A stretch of 64,000 bases of DNA. Origin: Sipunculus nudus. Its lineage: Eukaryota > Annelida > Sipuncula > Golfingiida > Sipunculidae. Shown here in pieces: positions 38,601 through 51,288 of the stretch; position 1 is the stretch's first letter; each line of letters begins with the position of its first letter. The stretch spans positions 43,167,079 to 43,231,078 of the forward strand of contig CM049309.1 in assembly GCA_026874595.1 (NCBI GenBank), read 5' to 3'. The translations under genes and the position numbers were made by a program. Below the pieces are notes generated by a model. The model saw only the letters and a program-made list of their open reading frames with translations. It was not told where the DNA came from and made no database searches.

Positions 38601-39702
38601 CGTGACCATGTGTTGTTACAAATTTTCACTCATACTACGTATATACAAATATTTGCAAATTTATGTATAAATATACAAACATATAAAAATGTACAAATTA
38701 TATAGTTCATTGAACCACAGGCGCTTGAATTCCTTATTTGATGATAAAGTCTTCATATCCCCAATGTTCTTAGAGATACTACGATGAAATCAGGTCAAAC
38801 GACCTAATAATAAAATGGTAATACCGTGTTATCACTTGTGATATTACAAAATTATTTGCGAATGGTGGTCTTTATGGTAATGTTAATAGCAATGACTTTT
38901 CTGGGTAACAGTACCCTAAATTCAAGTAATGGTTGGTCCTGTGTGTCATATTTTATGGAAATTATGGTATTTTTGTTATATTATTATTATTTTGGTGGCT
39001 TTTTTGTTTTGCGCTAATTAGCTCAAATTGCCCTAGGCTGGCAGCGGGCCAACCTCAATATTTTTCACACCTGATATTAAGGCAAACAAGATCCATCGAG
39101 AAACAAACGCAAGACACTAAAACAAATTTAGCAGAAAAGATGACCTTTGGCTACCGGACTTATATAAGTATACTGCATCAGGTCATATCGGATGTAATTT
39201 CTTCCTTATTAATACATCGATTTACAGGCATATCACAGATCGTTATGTATGTAGTGACTTTAGATTGATGGTAGAGACTTTATAGCAGCAGATATGTTAT
39301 AATTTTACATTGTTGAATCCCCCGCAACCCTCCGAAGTTTAAAAAAAAGTCTGTTATTCTCAGAATTCTTTAACCATCGGAAAACTGATGGCTACAGAAA
39401 AAGTGTTGATTAACAATTTAATACCATACCTTACAGCCCTGTCTTATAGCTAGCTTTGCTAAAACAAATACAACAAACAGCCGGATCAGGTTTTTATTAC
39501 ACACGTCCGTATGAATGGAGAGATCGGGGAAACTTCCTGTCGGAAGAACAACAATCGATTGAGCGTGTCAGAACGGAAAGCGAACCATTATCAATATATC
39601 TGACTACCGTAGAAGCGTTCAGACGCACTTGTTGTTTAGTGCAGAGTGTTGTTTCGTGGTTGATAAAACGAGTACATAATAATAATAATAATAATAATAA
39701 TG

Positions 39703-39740
<38 letters not shown>

Positions 39741-39959
39741 TAAAATAATAATAATTTATTTTATGAAGCGTAAAATCCACGGTGATGTCCTTTAAAACGC
39801 TATTACAATGCACATAATCCAGTAATAAATTTTGATAAACCATTAAACTCATAAAAGATATTGAGCCCATAAAAGTTGTTAATAATCACGGTATAGAAAA
39901 AAATTTGAACAATCTGCAGAATCACATGCAATAAAATATTGCACAAATAAATATGCCTT

Positions 39960-40300
39960 GAGCACCGGTTGCTGTGGCTCAGGGGTAGAGCCCAGGACTG
40001 AAAGCCGGGAGGTAAGAGTTCAAATCTCAGCCGTGGCGGTGAGATTTTCAAGGTGGGCCCCCCACTCAAGATGAGCGCTCTACAGGCTTAATGGGAAGGC
40101 TGTGCCCAATAGCCGTGTATCACTCACAAACAACTGCGTCCTTGGGGGTACGTTCCTTGATGTTATGACCTATCAATGGGGATCATTATACACCAGGATA
40201 CAAAATAATGATCGGAAGCGGATGTCACGTATTCTCAAACCGATATGGAATTCTGCAGATGTAGACATTTAGATTATATAAGAACTAGATAAGAGAGCAT
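39960..40300 (+). mobile_element. tRNA-derived SINE, copy 2 (most complete)
   Basis: The head reads GTTGCTGTGGCTCAGGGGTA and AAGAGTTCAAATCTC, clear A and B boxes of a tRNA-derived Pol III promoter. The body carries ATGGGAAGGCTGTGCCCAAT and CAATGGGGATCATTATACAC. The tail CCGATATGGAATTCTGCAGA then TTTAGATTATATAAGAACTA is shared with the copies at 32385 and 50935. It lies tail to tail with a LINE 3' end on the minus strand. Confidence 0.85.
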
Positions 40301-40374
40301 CAAAATTGAGGTGGCTACCTCCTCCACAAACATAAAAAGTATGTCTTGAGCTAGGTTGAGCTGAAGTGGCTAGG

Positions 40375-40855
40375 TTCTCAGCTTTTCTTAATTCCAAACG
40401 TAATGAATTCAACAACTCGGACCTGCCACACCAAATGCTCTTTGAGCAACCATGGACGACTTTTTTTTGCGTAGTACGTAATATTAAAAGTTAGTCCTGA
40501 TCGGCTGATATGAGGCATCTGCCTGTTGTGTACGAATGAATTAGATGTTGTAAGTAGACTGGAGCTGTGCGATGCTTGGTCTTGAAAAGTAGTATGGCGA
40601 CGTTAATGCCAGTGTAGCTCACGCAATACAGGCGGAATGTGATCATACTTGTAACATCTCAACTCGCTGAAGCCTATGGATTAATGAAGACGGATACCCA
40701 AGAAGTAAGGCATTTCCATAATCTAACTTGGTCGATACAAAAGCATATATTAGGAACGTTGATCCAAATGAGCTTTAATTTAATAGACCCTGTGGAGATG
40801 CATGTAAGCCACGGGGCAAATGGTGTTCATGTACTGCTCCATGGTGGAATGGGAA
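40375..40855 (-). mobile_element. LINE 3' fragment (copy A)
   Basis: Minus-strand reading matches the LINE remnant at 51289-51820, including the segments around AGCTCACGCAATACAGG and AACTCGCTGAAGCC. It has more frame-breaking deletions than copy B and stops where the segmental duplication stops. Confidence 0.65.
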
Positions 40856-43785
40856 ACAAAATACACAAAGGCTGAGAATCCACCGAGGTTGTTGAACTAA
40901 ATGTTCCCTGGTTAGAAGATTTGGTGTGTGTCGTCTGATTTTTGTGTCGGCCTGCGTCGCGCTGTGTCGAGAAGCGTGTCGGCCTTTGTGGGTTCACCCC
41001 TTAGATTTTGAATATACAGTGAAACCTGTGTAATACGAGCACCCGTAGGCCAAAAGTGGTCTTAATTCACAAGTTGTCTTATCAGAGAGGTCAGTTACAA
41101 CCAGTGTGAATGCTTTCGGTTTACTCAAGGGTGGTCTTATTACAAAGCTGGTCTTTCAGACAGGCTCCACTCTACTGACCTATTGACCTATTATGTCAAT
41201 CAAGTAGTCTGCAGATCTATTTTATTGCTTCCCGGAAATCTTCGATTTCGGCAAGCATAATGGTCAGATGCGTATGTTTCTTTGTTGCTTGCCGGAAATC
41301 GAAGATTTTTGCAAGCAGGTTTGTAAGTCGCGTGTGTCTGTTGATTCGTGTGTTTGTTTGTTACGACTAAAATTGTTACAGGCCACAAAATTATAGCAAC
41401 CGCTTTGAAACGTACAGGGATGATGGAAAACCAGAAGTCCTGGAAACGTTTTTTGTTTATGGTCAACATAGGTCAAAGGTCAAGGGCAAGCTCTTCAAAA
41501 CTTACAAACATTGGGTTTTCTTCATATATTTGTCACTATTAGTCGTATCTACGTCAATAATAGCTAATTTTCTCCGTCATTCCAAGGCCTTTCTTCGGGT
41601 GTGTAGCTGCCTCATATCCGCTGTGACCATGGTTACGCATTTTGTTGGAAAAAAAAGATTTTCAAAAAAATTAAAGGTCTAATTTTTATAAATTTGTCAG
41701 TTATAAATCTAGAGAGGTATCATGTTTTTGCGTTAGGTAGAATTTACTTAGTTTTACAAGATTTTATTAAGATATTATTACACAACATATCATCTTTTGG
41801 ACATATCTCCAAAACTATCAACCTCATTTACGTATACTAAAACTTATTTTCTTGCTCTGGGTCTTTATAACCTGAAAAAGTCATCTGCCTACCACTTTGT
41901 GTCGCTTTGTAAATATGTCTGTCTGTTGTCAGTTGTCCTCAATAGCGCCTGTTTGCTGGTTATTGCGTCTTATTTATAGCATTCTGCGACCAACAGTTCT
42001 ACACGAATCACATCGTAACTTGCACTTATTGTATACAGGAATGATTTCTGGAAGTCCTATGTATATTTTTTAAATAGGTCAAAGGTCAAGGTCAAAGTCA
42101 ATCAAAACACATCAAAATGTTATTTTGCTCAAAACTTTGTCAATATTGGTCCTATTTCCACAAATTTTGGCTCATTTCCTTCCTGTTTCTCTTCTCTATT
42201 AATAGGTTTGGGTCACTTTGTCAGTACGTCTGACTGTTTGTCAGCTGTTCTCAATATCGCCTGCTTGCTGGTTCATGCGTCTTAATATAACATTATACAG
42301 GCCTCAGTTTTGATTCACTTCGTCACTTACACGTATCGTATGTCCTAATGGTTTCTGGAAGTTCTGTGTGTATTGTCTTAATAGGTTAACGGTGAAGGTC
42401 ATGTCATCAAAATATTTCAAAATTTTATTTTCTTCACAACCTTGTTAATATTGGTCCTATCTTCACAAACTTCGGCTTATTTTCTTCCTCTTTGGCATTG
42501 CTCATTCATTTGACATAATTACGTCATTTCTGGCAAGCGCTCGACCTCTGGTCGTCTAGTTTGTGTATGTCTGTCACGACTGTACAGGCCACAATTTTAC
42601 GGCAACCACATTGAAAACTAAAAGTACTGGAATTTTGTTTTTGTTTTTTGGCAACATAGGCTAAAGGTTAAGGTAAGTTTTTAAAACTTCCTAAATAAGG
42701 AATTTTTTCATATCTTTGTCACTATATGTAATATCTTCTTCAACAATAGCTCATTTTTCCGTCATTCAAAGACCTTTCTTCGAATGTGTAGCTGCCTCAA
42801 ATCTGCTGAAACCTAGGTTACGCGTTTTGGGGAAAAATGATAATATTCGAAATAAAGGGTCTATTCTTTATAACTTAGTCAGTTTTGAAGGCTAGAGAGG
42901 TCAGGTTTCAACGTTAGGTAGAGTTAATTTAGTTTTACAAGATTTTATTCAAAGTCTCGCAATATCTCGTACCATATCTCGTCAAATGAGATTTTGCGGG
43001 ATTTCATTCATCCTGCCCTGGAGGCTATAGTTATGCAGGAATCTATTTCATACTGAATTATCCTAAGTCCTATATTAATATCTAAATTTTTTTTATATTT
43101 TGAAAACGCCTGCTAGGGGGCGCTGGAAGCGAAGCACTGCCACATATAATTGTTTGACCATATTTCCAAAAATATACTCATAATATATATAATAGTATAA
43201 CTTATCTACATAAACTTAAGTAAATTTTAGTGCTTTCGGGTCTTCTCCATAACCTGGTATAGTCGACTGGTCTCCACTTTGTTAGTATGTCTTGGGCCAC
43301 TTTGTTAGTATGTGTGTCTGTTTTCTTCAATTTCGCCTGCTTACTGGTTCTTGCGTCTTCAATTAGGAATCTACTAAGCACAGATTTGCAGGTATCCTTT
43401 TGAAGCTGATACATTTTTTGCAATACACCTAACATCGCTTACTTGACTTTTAATTTTCGGGATACGGCCGCTAGAGGGCGCTGCACTCGAAATACTACAA
43501 CATATCATTTTGGGCCATATTTCCAAAATTATAAATCTGAATGACATAAACTATAGCTTATTTTCTTCATCTGAATATGCTCCATTACCTTGTCAAGTCA
43601 TCCGGTCTCATCCTGGAGTCACTGTGTCAGTATCTCCTTCTGTTTGTCAATTGTTCTTCATTCCATCTGCTTGCTGGTTCTGGCGGATTACATATAGCTT
43701 TCCATAGGCCACAGTTTTGCAGGAATCCTTTTGAAACTATTACATTTTATGTTATATACTAATAACTCAAAGGTGATTTTTCATT

Positions 43786-44563
43786 TTCGGGATATGGGCG
43801 CTAGGGGGCGCTGCACTAGTAACACTACAAAGTTTCCTTTTAGGCCATATCTCCGAAATATAAACCTTTGTGTAATTTGTCAGTATGTCAGTCACTTCAA
43901 AACACCCCAAAATGTTATTTTCCTCATAACTTTGTCAACTCCGGTCTTATTTTCACAAATTGTTGCCCTTTTTCACCTTCGTCCTCTGCATAATTTAATC
44001 TAGTCAACTTGTTTCAACTTTGTGTCCCTTTGTCTGTCCGTTTGTCAGTTGTCCTCAATTTTGCCTTTTTGCTGGTTCTTGCCACAGTTATATAGCATAC
44101 TACAGGCCACAGTTTTCCAAGAGTCACTTTCACCTCTCGTTTATGGAACGACTTCTTGAAGCTGTATGTGTGTTTTCGGGATATGGGCGCTAGGGGGCGC
44201 TGCACTAGTAACACTACAAAGTTTCCTTTTAGGCCATATCTCCGAAATATAAACCTTTGTGTAATTTGTCAGTATGTCAGTCACTTCAAAACACCACAAA
44301 ATGTTATTTTCCTCATAACTTTGTCAACTCCGGTCTTATTTTCACAAATTGTTGCCCTTTTTCACCTTCGTCCTCTGCATAATTTAATCTAGTCAACTTG
44401 TTTCAACTTTGTGTCCCTTTGTCTGTCCGTTTGTCAGTTGTCCTCAATTTTGCCTTTTTGCTGGTTCTTGCCACAGTTATATAGCATACTACAGGCCACA
44501 GTTTTCCAAGAGTCACTTTCACCTCTCGTTTATGGAACGACTTCTTGAAGCTGTATGTGTGTT
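43786..44563 (+). repeat. Recent 389-bp tandem duplication
   Basis: 43786-44174 and 44175-44563 are almost identical. Comparing them I saw one substitution (CACCCCAAAA versus CACCACAAAA). The duplicated piece begins within TTTTCGGGATATGGGCGCTA and is absent as a pair in copy A. Confidence 0.9.
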
Positions 44564-44704
44564 TTCAGGGTCAAAGTTCAAGGTCAAGGTTATGAAAACA
44601 CGTCAGATTTTTATTTCAGTCGTGACTAAGTCAATAATGGTCCAGTCTCTACAAACTATGGCTCATTTTCTTCCTCTTTGTCTTCTTGGTGACATTTTCT
44701 AGTT

Positions 44705-44946
44705 ATAGTCGCCAGCCTAGGTCTGGCGACTATAGGCTAATCGTCGTGTCTGTTTGTTTGTTTGTTTGTCTGTTTGTCCGCACGCTACAGGTCGCAATTT
44801 TGCAGCAATTGATCTGAAACTTATAGGTCAAGTGTAAAATCGGTATCCCTCGGAGCCTATTGTTTTTGGCCTTGATCGGTCCAAGGGCAAGGTCACGGTT
44901 CTTGGCAAACACTGGCGACTATGTCATGATTACATCTTGCACTTGT
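44705..44946. mobile_element. Small insertion in copy B with GTTATA direct repeats
   Basis: Copy A reads straight from TTTTAGTTA into TTGTCTTCCCATCTGG at 36963-36985, whereas copy B carries about 235 extra bases between the same landmarks, flanked by GTTATA on both sides. The insert begins with a perfect hairpin (TATAGTCGCCAG, then CTGGCGACTATA) and ends near CTGGCGACTATG, so the terminal sequence recurs inverted. It is a non-coding MITE-like element. Confidence 0.75.
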
Positions 44947-47339
44947 TATATGTCTTCCCATCTGGATCAGAGTTGTTCCGGCAAGCGCGTGACCTCGAGT
45001 CGTCTTGTTTTTTTATAATTTGGGATAAATGACAAGTTAAAGCTTTGGTATATATGTAGATGACCAAATGTCTTAAACAACAGCTGTTATACATTATATG
45101 TGAATATTATCTTATATATGACATTTCATAATAAAACAAAGAGCGAAACGCACATGAACAGTATAGTTATCCACGATTTAGGATGTTTACCCTTGCAAGA
45201 ACTAAGAAAAATATTTAAACTTCAGCAGGGATTGTTTGGATAGGAGATCGAATAGCGAATTACATGAGCATTCATTGAATAATATTAATTCAAATGGCCT
45301 CTTTAAGGATATTCATGTCGGGTCCATTGGAAATATAATAGTTTTTTTTGGCTGTACGCTACCATCAGCATTATATTGATTTTTCGACTGTAATGTAATT
45401 CTGAGTTGTAGGTGACTTACAAGTAAAAATCATTCTCCTATTTTTCAGTAGATAAAACTAATATAATAGTTTACGTTTCATATTATAAAGAATAATTTTA
45501 CAAAGGAAGGGTTATCAAATGAACATAAATTTAAAGGATCTCATTTATAATACATGGATAATAATCCCTTATAATAATGTTTTATAACCCCCCCCCCCCC
45601 TTCCCATCAAGAAAATAACGTGACAGCGGTGCTGTGTACCATAATATAGAGAGATATTAATTTTTTTTACATTTGAACCTGAAAAATGCATTGACGCATA
45701 TATGTCGGCAACGTCCAGATGTATGCACAGACATCAGCGTCAAAGAAGATTAAATATAATTGGTGATAGAATGGTAAGCCGTAACAAACGCCATGATTAA
45801 TAACCAGTCTATATTTTTTTGTTCAGTGTGGCGATATCGCTTATTAACGGATTTACTTACACCGAAATTTCCTGGTTGTCCTGAATTGGAAATATAAACG
45901 GACAACTGTTCTGTTATTAAGAAACTTTGGCTAAACATCACTAAATTATTACTTATAATGACTCCATAGTCTTTCATTAAAGCGTGATGAAGACTTAGAT
46001 ACATCAATTGAAAATTTAAACAATTAAACGACCTTGAACTGCAGGAGGTACCTATGCAACCCCATAGAGGGGAAAGGGTTAAAAATCACATGGACTTGTC
46101 ATATTTTGATGGCGACATAGATTATCGCTTGCTGGTATTAAGAATAATCTAGGTTCACCTCTATGATTCATTAAGGCATCGTTATCGTTTTGACCCTGAC
46201 TTCAGTTCAGTGATAATAACTCATTTTATATTTATCTAAGATCCCATAAAGTATATATCATTGCAAACCTTATAAAAGTTTGCACCTTATAGATAATATT
46301 TCGATCGAGTTATATTTATATGTAACAAGTTTACGTTGTTTAAATAGAATCATATATATTTTTAAAATGCGATATTCCTAGCTTCTAGTAATATCTGTTC
46401 AGATTTTGATATTTTAGTGTGAAAAAAAAACAATTTTTGTCTAAAAATCATTTATAGCTTATTTAAAGATAAGGCAAAAACAAACAAAAAATCTTTTTAG
46501 AAAACAAATTTCTCCATGCGTACGTCACAACCTCAATTCTTCAGCAAATGAAGTTATTGAGATATATCGATTTAAAGTTTAGATACGTGAGTGATATCCG
46601 ATTCTGAAAAAAATCGGCAAACACCAATTATGAGTATACTTCTTGGATTTGCGACATTGTTAGCCTACCACTGGGAATGACAGTGACATTTCCTCTTTGT
46701 TCAATGAATGATCTATTATAACATATCAGTTTCATTGATTTCATGCTTTTTGATGCTTCAAAAGCTAAATTTAATGCCCGAGTTCATACTTGACAGATGA
46801 CAGCGTTGTGGCCCTACGTTCATATTGGAGAAGCGAGAAAGTTGGCCGCGAGTCAAAGATTGCATGGCACGTGCCGGCTATCAGGTGTGAAAGGGATTAG
46901 GGCGGGCAGGGGCAAAACCCACTCGCGAGACTCGCTCCGCTGTAATGACCGACTTACTGACAAGCTCAGCTAATATACAACAATCGATTAACAGTTGTTC
47001 ACTAAATGGCAAAAAAAAACAATATTTTATTCATTACTGTATGACCATTTTGCTAAAAATATCAGGCGTCAGAGAAATGATTACGTGATTATTTTTATAA
47101 CTCTAGAAACGTCACGTGAGCATGTGTTGTTACAAATTTTCACTGATACTACGCATATACCAATATCTACAAATTTATGTATAAATATATAAACATATAC
47201 AAAAGTATGTACAAATAATATAGTTCATTGAACCACAGGCGCTTGAATCCCTAATAAAGTCTTCATTTCTCCAATATTCTTAGAGATACAACGACGAAAT
47301 AAGGTCAAACGGTCCAATAATAACGGTAATACCGTGTTA

Positions 47340-49655
47340 GCAATTATATTAGGACAAGGTAGGCAACTCAGCCAAAACCGTTCGTGCGATAATGAGGAAG
47401 TTACGTTCTCGACCTGTTGTACTCGCTTTATCTTCCTTTTTATGCGTAATCCATATGATCGTTCAATACTACGGGAGTTACAGAATCAAATCCATCCAAT
47501 TTCCATTGTTTTCAACCATCAATACAAGCTACCTGATTATCCTTTTGTGATGATGTCTGAATTTCGACGTCGTCCTTTCCAAACGGTGGCGGAAGCGGCC
47601 TTCGTTGACAGGTAAGTGATGCGCAGTGGCATGACCTTACGTGACCCATCTGGAATGGCCGAACGGTTTTGGCTGAGTTGCCTTCCTTGTCATATTGAAT
47701 ATCACGGTATACACAACGTCCGCTTGGGTGACCGCGCCGGGGCTGTCCGCATGTCTTACAGGCAGTTCTCCGTGAACATACAACGGGAGGGGAGGGGAGG
47801 GGTATCACTGAGCAAGCTCTTTGGTAGGGATCCCCTTGGTGATTTTTGGGTGTTGTCTCATGGAAAACTCCAGACTCGTACACTGATCCTTCCGCCTTTT
47901 TTAATGCGTCCATAGCTTTTCTCCCGCGGTATACCCTTGCCTTTTGTGTTTCCTTGACACTTGGTGTTGCCTGTCACTTGGCGTAGAAAATACGTTTGCA
48001 CGGAACGCGCGGGCGGCTGCGACCGAATACTGCAATCTACTGACAGAGAGAACAGACTCAGCGGTTTTATGATACCCACGGAAGCGGATCCGGGGGGAGG
48101 GGAGGGGTCCAGGGGGTCCGGACCCCCTTTTTTTCTGTGGCCGCAACCTTTTATTAAGGGTCCCTGAGCCCATTTTCCGGACTGGACCCCCCCCCCCTTC
48201 CGGATCTGGGGACCTTTTAGTTAAAGTCTTTTTATGAGTTCTCATGGGTTGGACCCCCTCTTTTCCTAAATCCTGGATCCGCCCCTGTATCGTTGATTTT
48301 ATTAGGTGTTTATTATCGAGTAGGGCTGTGGCTGTGCACATAAAGTCCCCCCTTCAGAGAGCTATTATAATCTGAAGCATTTATCATGAGAAGTATCATG
48401 AGCTCAAATATTACAGATCTTGGACCGGGAATTTGTTGATCCTTGACTTGGCCAAGAAATAATTTACCTTAAAGCCTTTCTTTAAAAAATGTTGATTCTG
48501 AACCACGCTGCTCATGTGAGTCCTCCTGGTTTTGACCCACTCTATTCCTAAATACTGGATCCGCCCCTGTATCCTTGGCTTTATCAGGTGTTCATCACCT
48601 GTTTATCAAGAAATCATTTTCCTGAAAGCCTTTCTTTAAAAAATGTTGATTCTAAGACAAATCAAAGAGAAGTCAAAGCCTAGGATCCGGACTCTGGTGA
48701 TGTTCATCTTATTTATTGTTATACTGTGTAATTGTATTGGTTTAGTGTATTGTAATGTTAGGATTGATCTAAGAATAAATTATAATTATTTATTAACAAA
48801 AAAACACTGACTTCTTTATTCATTCCCCTAAACATTTCACGCTACCTAGTTCTGCGTATCTAAATAATGCAAAATTCACACAAATTGCCAGATTTCTCAG
48901 GAACGGCTGGATGGATTATCATCAAATTCGGTATGCTTATTGGTCTTGATGAATTTAAACTAATATGCATGAACGATGATGCCAACTACATTGTAATTAG
49001 TTGCCCGTGCAAGGACAAATTGTCAACATGTCAGGCGGCTGAGCGTCATGACCCATAGGTCACTTGAACTTTGCAATTTCACAATGTATATTCTTTTATG
49101 TAAATTTATTGTCATAGTAGCTTACTGATGACGAAATCACAGCTGTAGGTAACAAGATTTCTTTTTCTTTTTTTTTTTGCATTATAACAACATGGATTTT
49201 CGGGTTCACATAAAGTCCCCACTTCTGAGAGCTATTATAATCTAAAGCCTTCATTATGAGAAGTATCTTGAGATCAAATATTACAGATCTTGGACCGGGA
49301 ATCTGTTGATCATTGACTTGGCCAAGAAATATTTTTTCTTAAAGCCTTTCTTTTGAAAAAAAAACGTTGATTCTGAGACACGCGGAGAAGGGGGATTTGT
49401 GAATTAAAGTAGACCTACGAGCCGGCTGCGTGTAATACATAATCGTAGAGAAATGTCTATTGAGACACCGCTTGCTTTTTCGTGTGACAGCTTTGTCCGT
49501 TCATACCAATATCCTTCAACATGTAATGTAACAAACAATTAGATTCTTTTATCATGCGAAAAAATATATTCATCGGGGTGTTCCAGTAAGCTAGTCTGCC
49601 TTGAAATCCTTACACTATAACATGCTCATATATGAATGGGGGGGGGGGGGGGGGG
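47340..49655. other. 2.3-kb insertion in copy B, with repeated modules
   Basis: Absent from copy A near 38843. The left third is open on both strands. The minus-strand frame 47512-47913 has a Cys/His cluster (CKTCGQPRRGHPSGRC) that resembles, but does not match, a zinc knuckle; the plus-strand frame ends at a good donor (ACAG|GTAAGT, 47611/47612). Neither is a recognised gene. The rest is a module repeated two to three times: CTGGATCCGCCCCTGTATC (48273 and 48557), TCTTGGACCGGGAAT (48419 and 49289), AAAGCCTTTCTTTAAAAAAT (48472, 48626). C- and G-runs occur at 48188 and 49638. Confidence 0.6.
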
Positions 49656-50934
49656 TGTTAAGAATGGTGGTCATTATGGATATGATAATGACAATGATTT
49701 TTCTGGGTAACAATGCCCTAAATTCAAGTAAAGGTTGAGCCTGTGTATCACATTTAAAGGTTATTATGGTATTTTTGTTATTTTAGTATTATTGTGGTGG
49801 CCATTTTCTCAGATGCTTATTAGCTCAAATTGACCAAGGCTTGAAGCGGGCCAACCTCAATATTTTTCCCATCTGATATTTAGGCAAACAAAATCCACCG
49901 AGAAAGACCGTAGAACAAGGTTAGCAGAAAAGTTGACCTTTGGCTGCCGGACTTATATATGCATATTATTGCATCAGGTCATATCGGATGTTTTTTCTCC
50001 CTTGTTGATACATCGATTCATAGGCATATCACGGATCCTTTTGTAACTACAGATTAATATGCATGCAGTGACTTTATTGATGCATGGTAGGGTATTTATA
50101 GCAGCAGATATGTTATAATTTTATATTTTTGAATCCCCCGCAATCCTCCTAAGTTTAAAAAAAGTCCGTTATTCTCAACCCATGGGTAAAATTATATTAC
50201 GGATTAGTCAGTTTAGAATACCAACGCTGTATGGGCCTGTTTGAGGCTGTTTAAGAGGGAAATGAGCTCTATAGCTGCCATCGGGACATATGATTGAGAA
50301 TACCTATCAGTGGAGAATTTTATCTAAGTATTCAAAACAATTCAAAATTTAACACTTACACACAATATACCAGACCTTGAACATACTTTTTCGGTGACAA
50401 GGAATTATATCTCCTTGATCTGTCGCAAGATACCCATTTTTTAGATAGGTCTTTTAACTAGTGCTATTAAGCCGATGGCTACAGAAATGGTATTGATATA
50501 CATTATAATACCATGCCCTACAGTCCAATCTTATAGCTAGCTTTGCTAAAACAACTACAACAAACAGCCGGATCGGGTTTTTTATTACACTTCCCCGTTG
50601 AAAGAAACACGTCCGTATGAATGCAGAGATCGGTGTAGCTTCCTGTCGGAAGATCAACAATCGATTGACCATGCCGTAACGGAAAGCGAACCATGATCAA
50701 TATATCTGACTACTGTAGAAGCGTTCAGACGCACATGTTGTTTAGTACAGTGTTGTTTCGTGGTGGATAAAACGAGTACATAAATACCGATTTTGATAAT
50801 AATAATAATAATAATAATAATAATATTTTATAAAGCGTAAAATCTGATGTGCTCTAAAACGCTATTACAATGCACATAATCCAGTAATGTATTTTATATA
50901 CCATTAAACCATTATTTTGATATACCATTGATAA

Positions 50935-51235
50935 ACTGGTCGGCCCCCACCCAGGTTTAGCGCTGTGCAGGTTTAATGGGAAGGCTGTGTCCCATAGCCG
51001 TGCATCACTCGCAAACGAGTGCGTCTTTGAGGGATCCCTTGGTGTTGTGACCCAGCAATGGGGATCATAACACACCCAGGGCCCGAAGGTGAGGTAGACA
51101 CCGGGCTTGGGTGACACCAGGATATAAAATAATAAGATCGGAAGCGAGTGCTTCCGCCCTGTCACGTAGTCCCAAACCGAAATGGAACTCTGCAGATGTA
51201 CACATTTAGATTAAGAATTATATAAGAAAGCATAA
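50935..51235 (+). mobile_element. SINE, copy 3 (head missing)
   Basis: Body and tail match the SINE at 39960-40300: ATGGGAAGGCTGTGTCCCAT, CCGAAATGGAACTCTGCAGA, TTAGATTAAGAATTATATAA. The A and B boxes present in copy A are deleted here, so this copy should be transcriptionally dead. Confidence 0.75.
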
Positions 51236-51288
51236 AAAATGGATTCGGTTACCTCCACCAAAATCATAAAAAATTATGTTGTGCATTT

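Larger units (their letters stand above)
33088..40855 (+). repeat. Segmental duplication, copy A
   Basis: Collinear with 41009-51820. Paired landmarks: GTGGTCGTGATTCACAAGTT (33142) with GTGGTCTTAATTCACAAGTT (41057); TTTAGGATGTTTACCCTTGC (37129) with the same string (45177); GCATGGCACGTGCCGGCTAT (38347) with 46863; GGCAGCGGGCCAACC (39041) with AAGCGGGCCAACC (49843); CAACAAACAGCCGGATC (39470) with 50560. The first part (33260-37020) is a degenerate tandem array of roughly 320-bp units, each with a GTATGTCTGTCTGTTTGTCA core and often an AGGTCAAAGGTCA motif. The rest is AT-rich DNA, an (AAT)n tract (39678-39742), a SINE and a LINE end. No gene is recognised. Confidence 0.85.

Noticed and set aside
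39960-40060. A functional tRNA gene
   Set aside because: A and B boxes are present, but no full cloverleaf was recognised. The body and tail are shared with other copies, marking it as a SINE.
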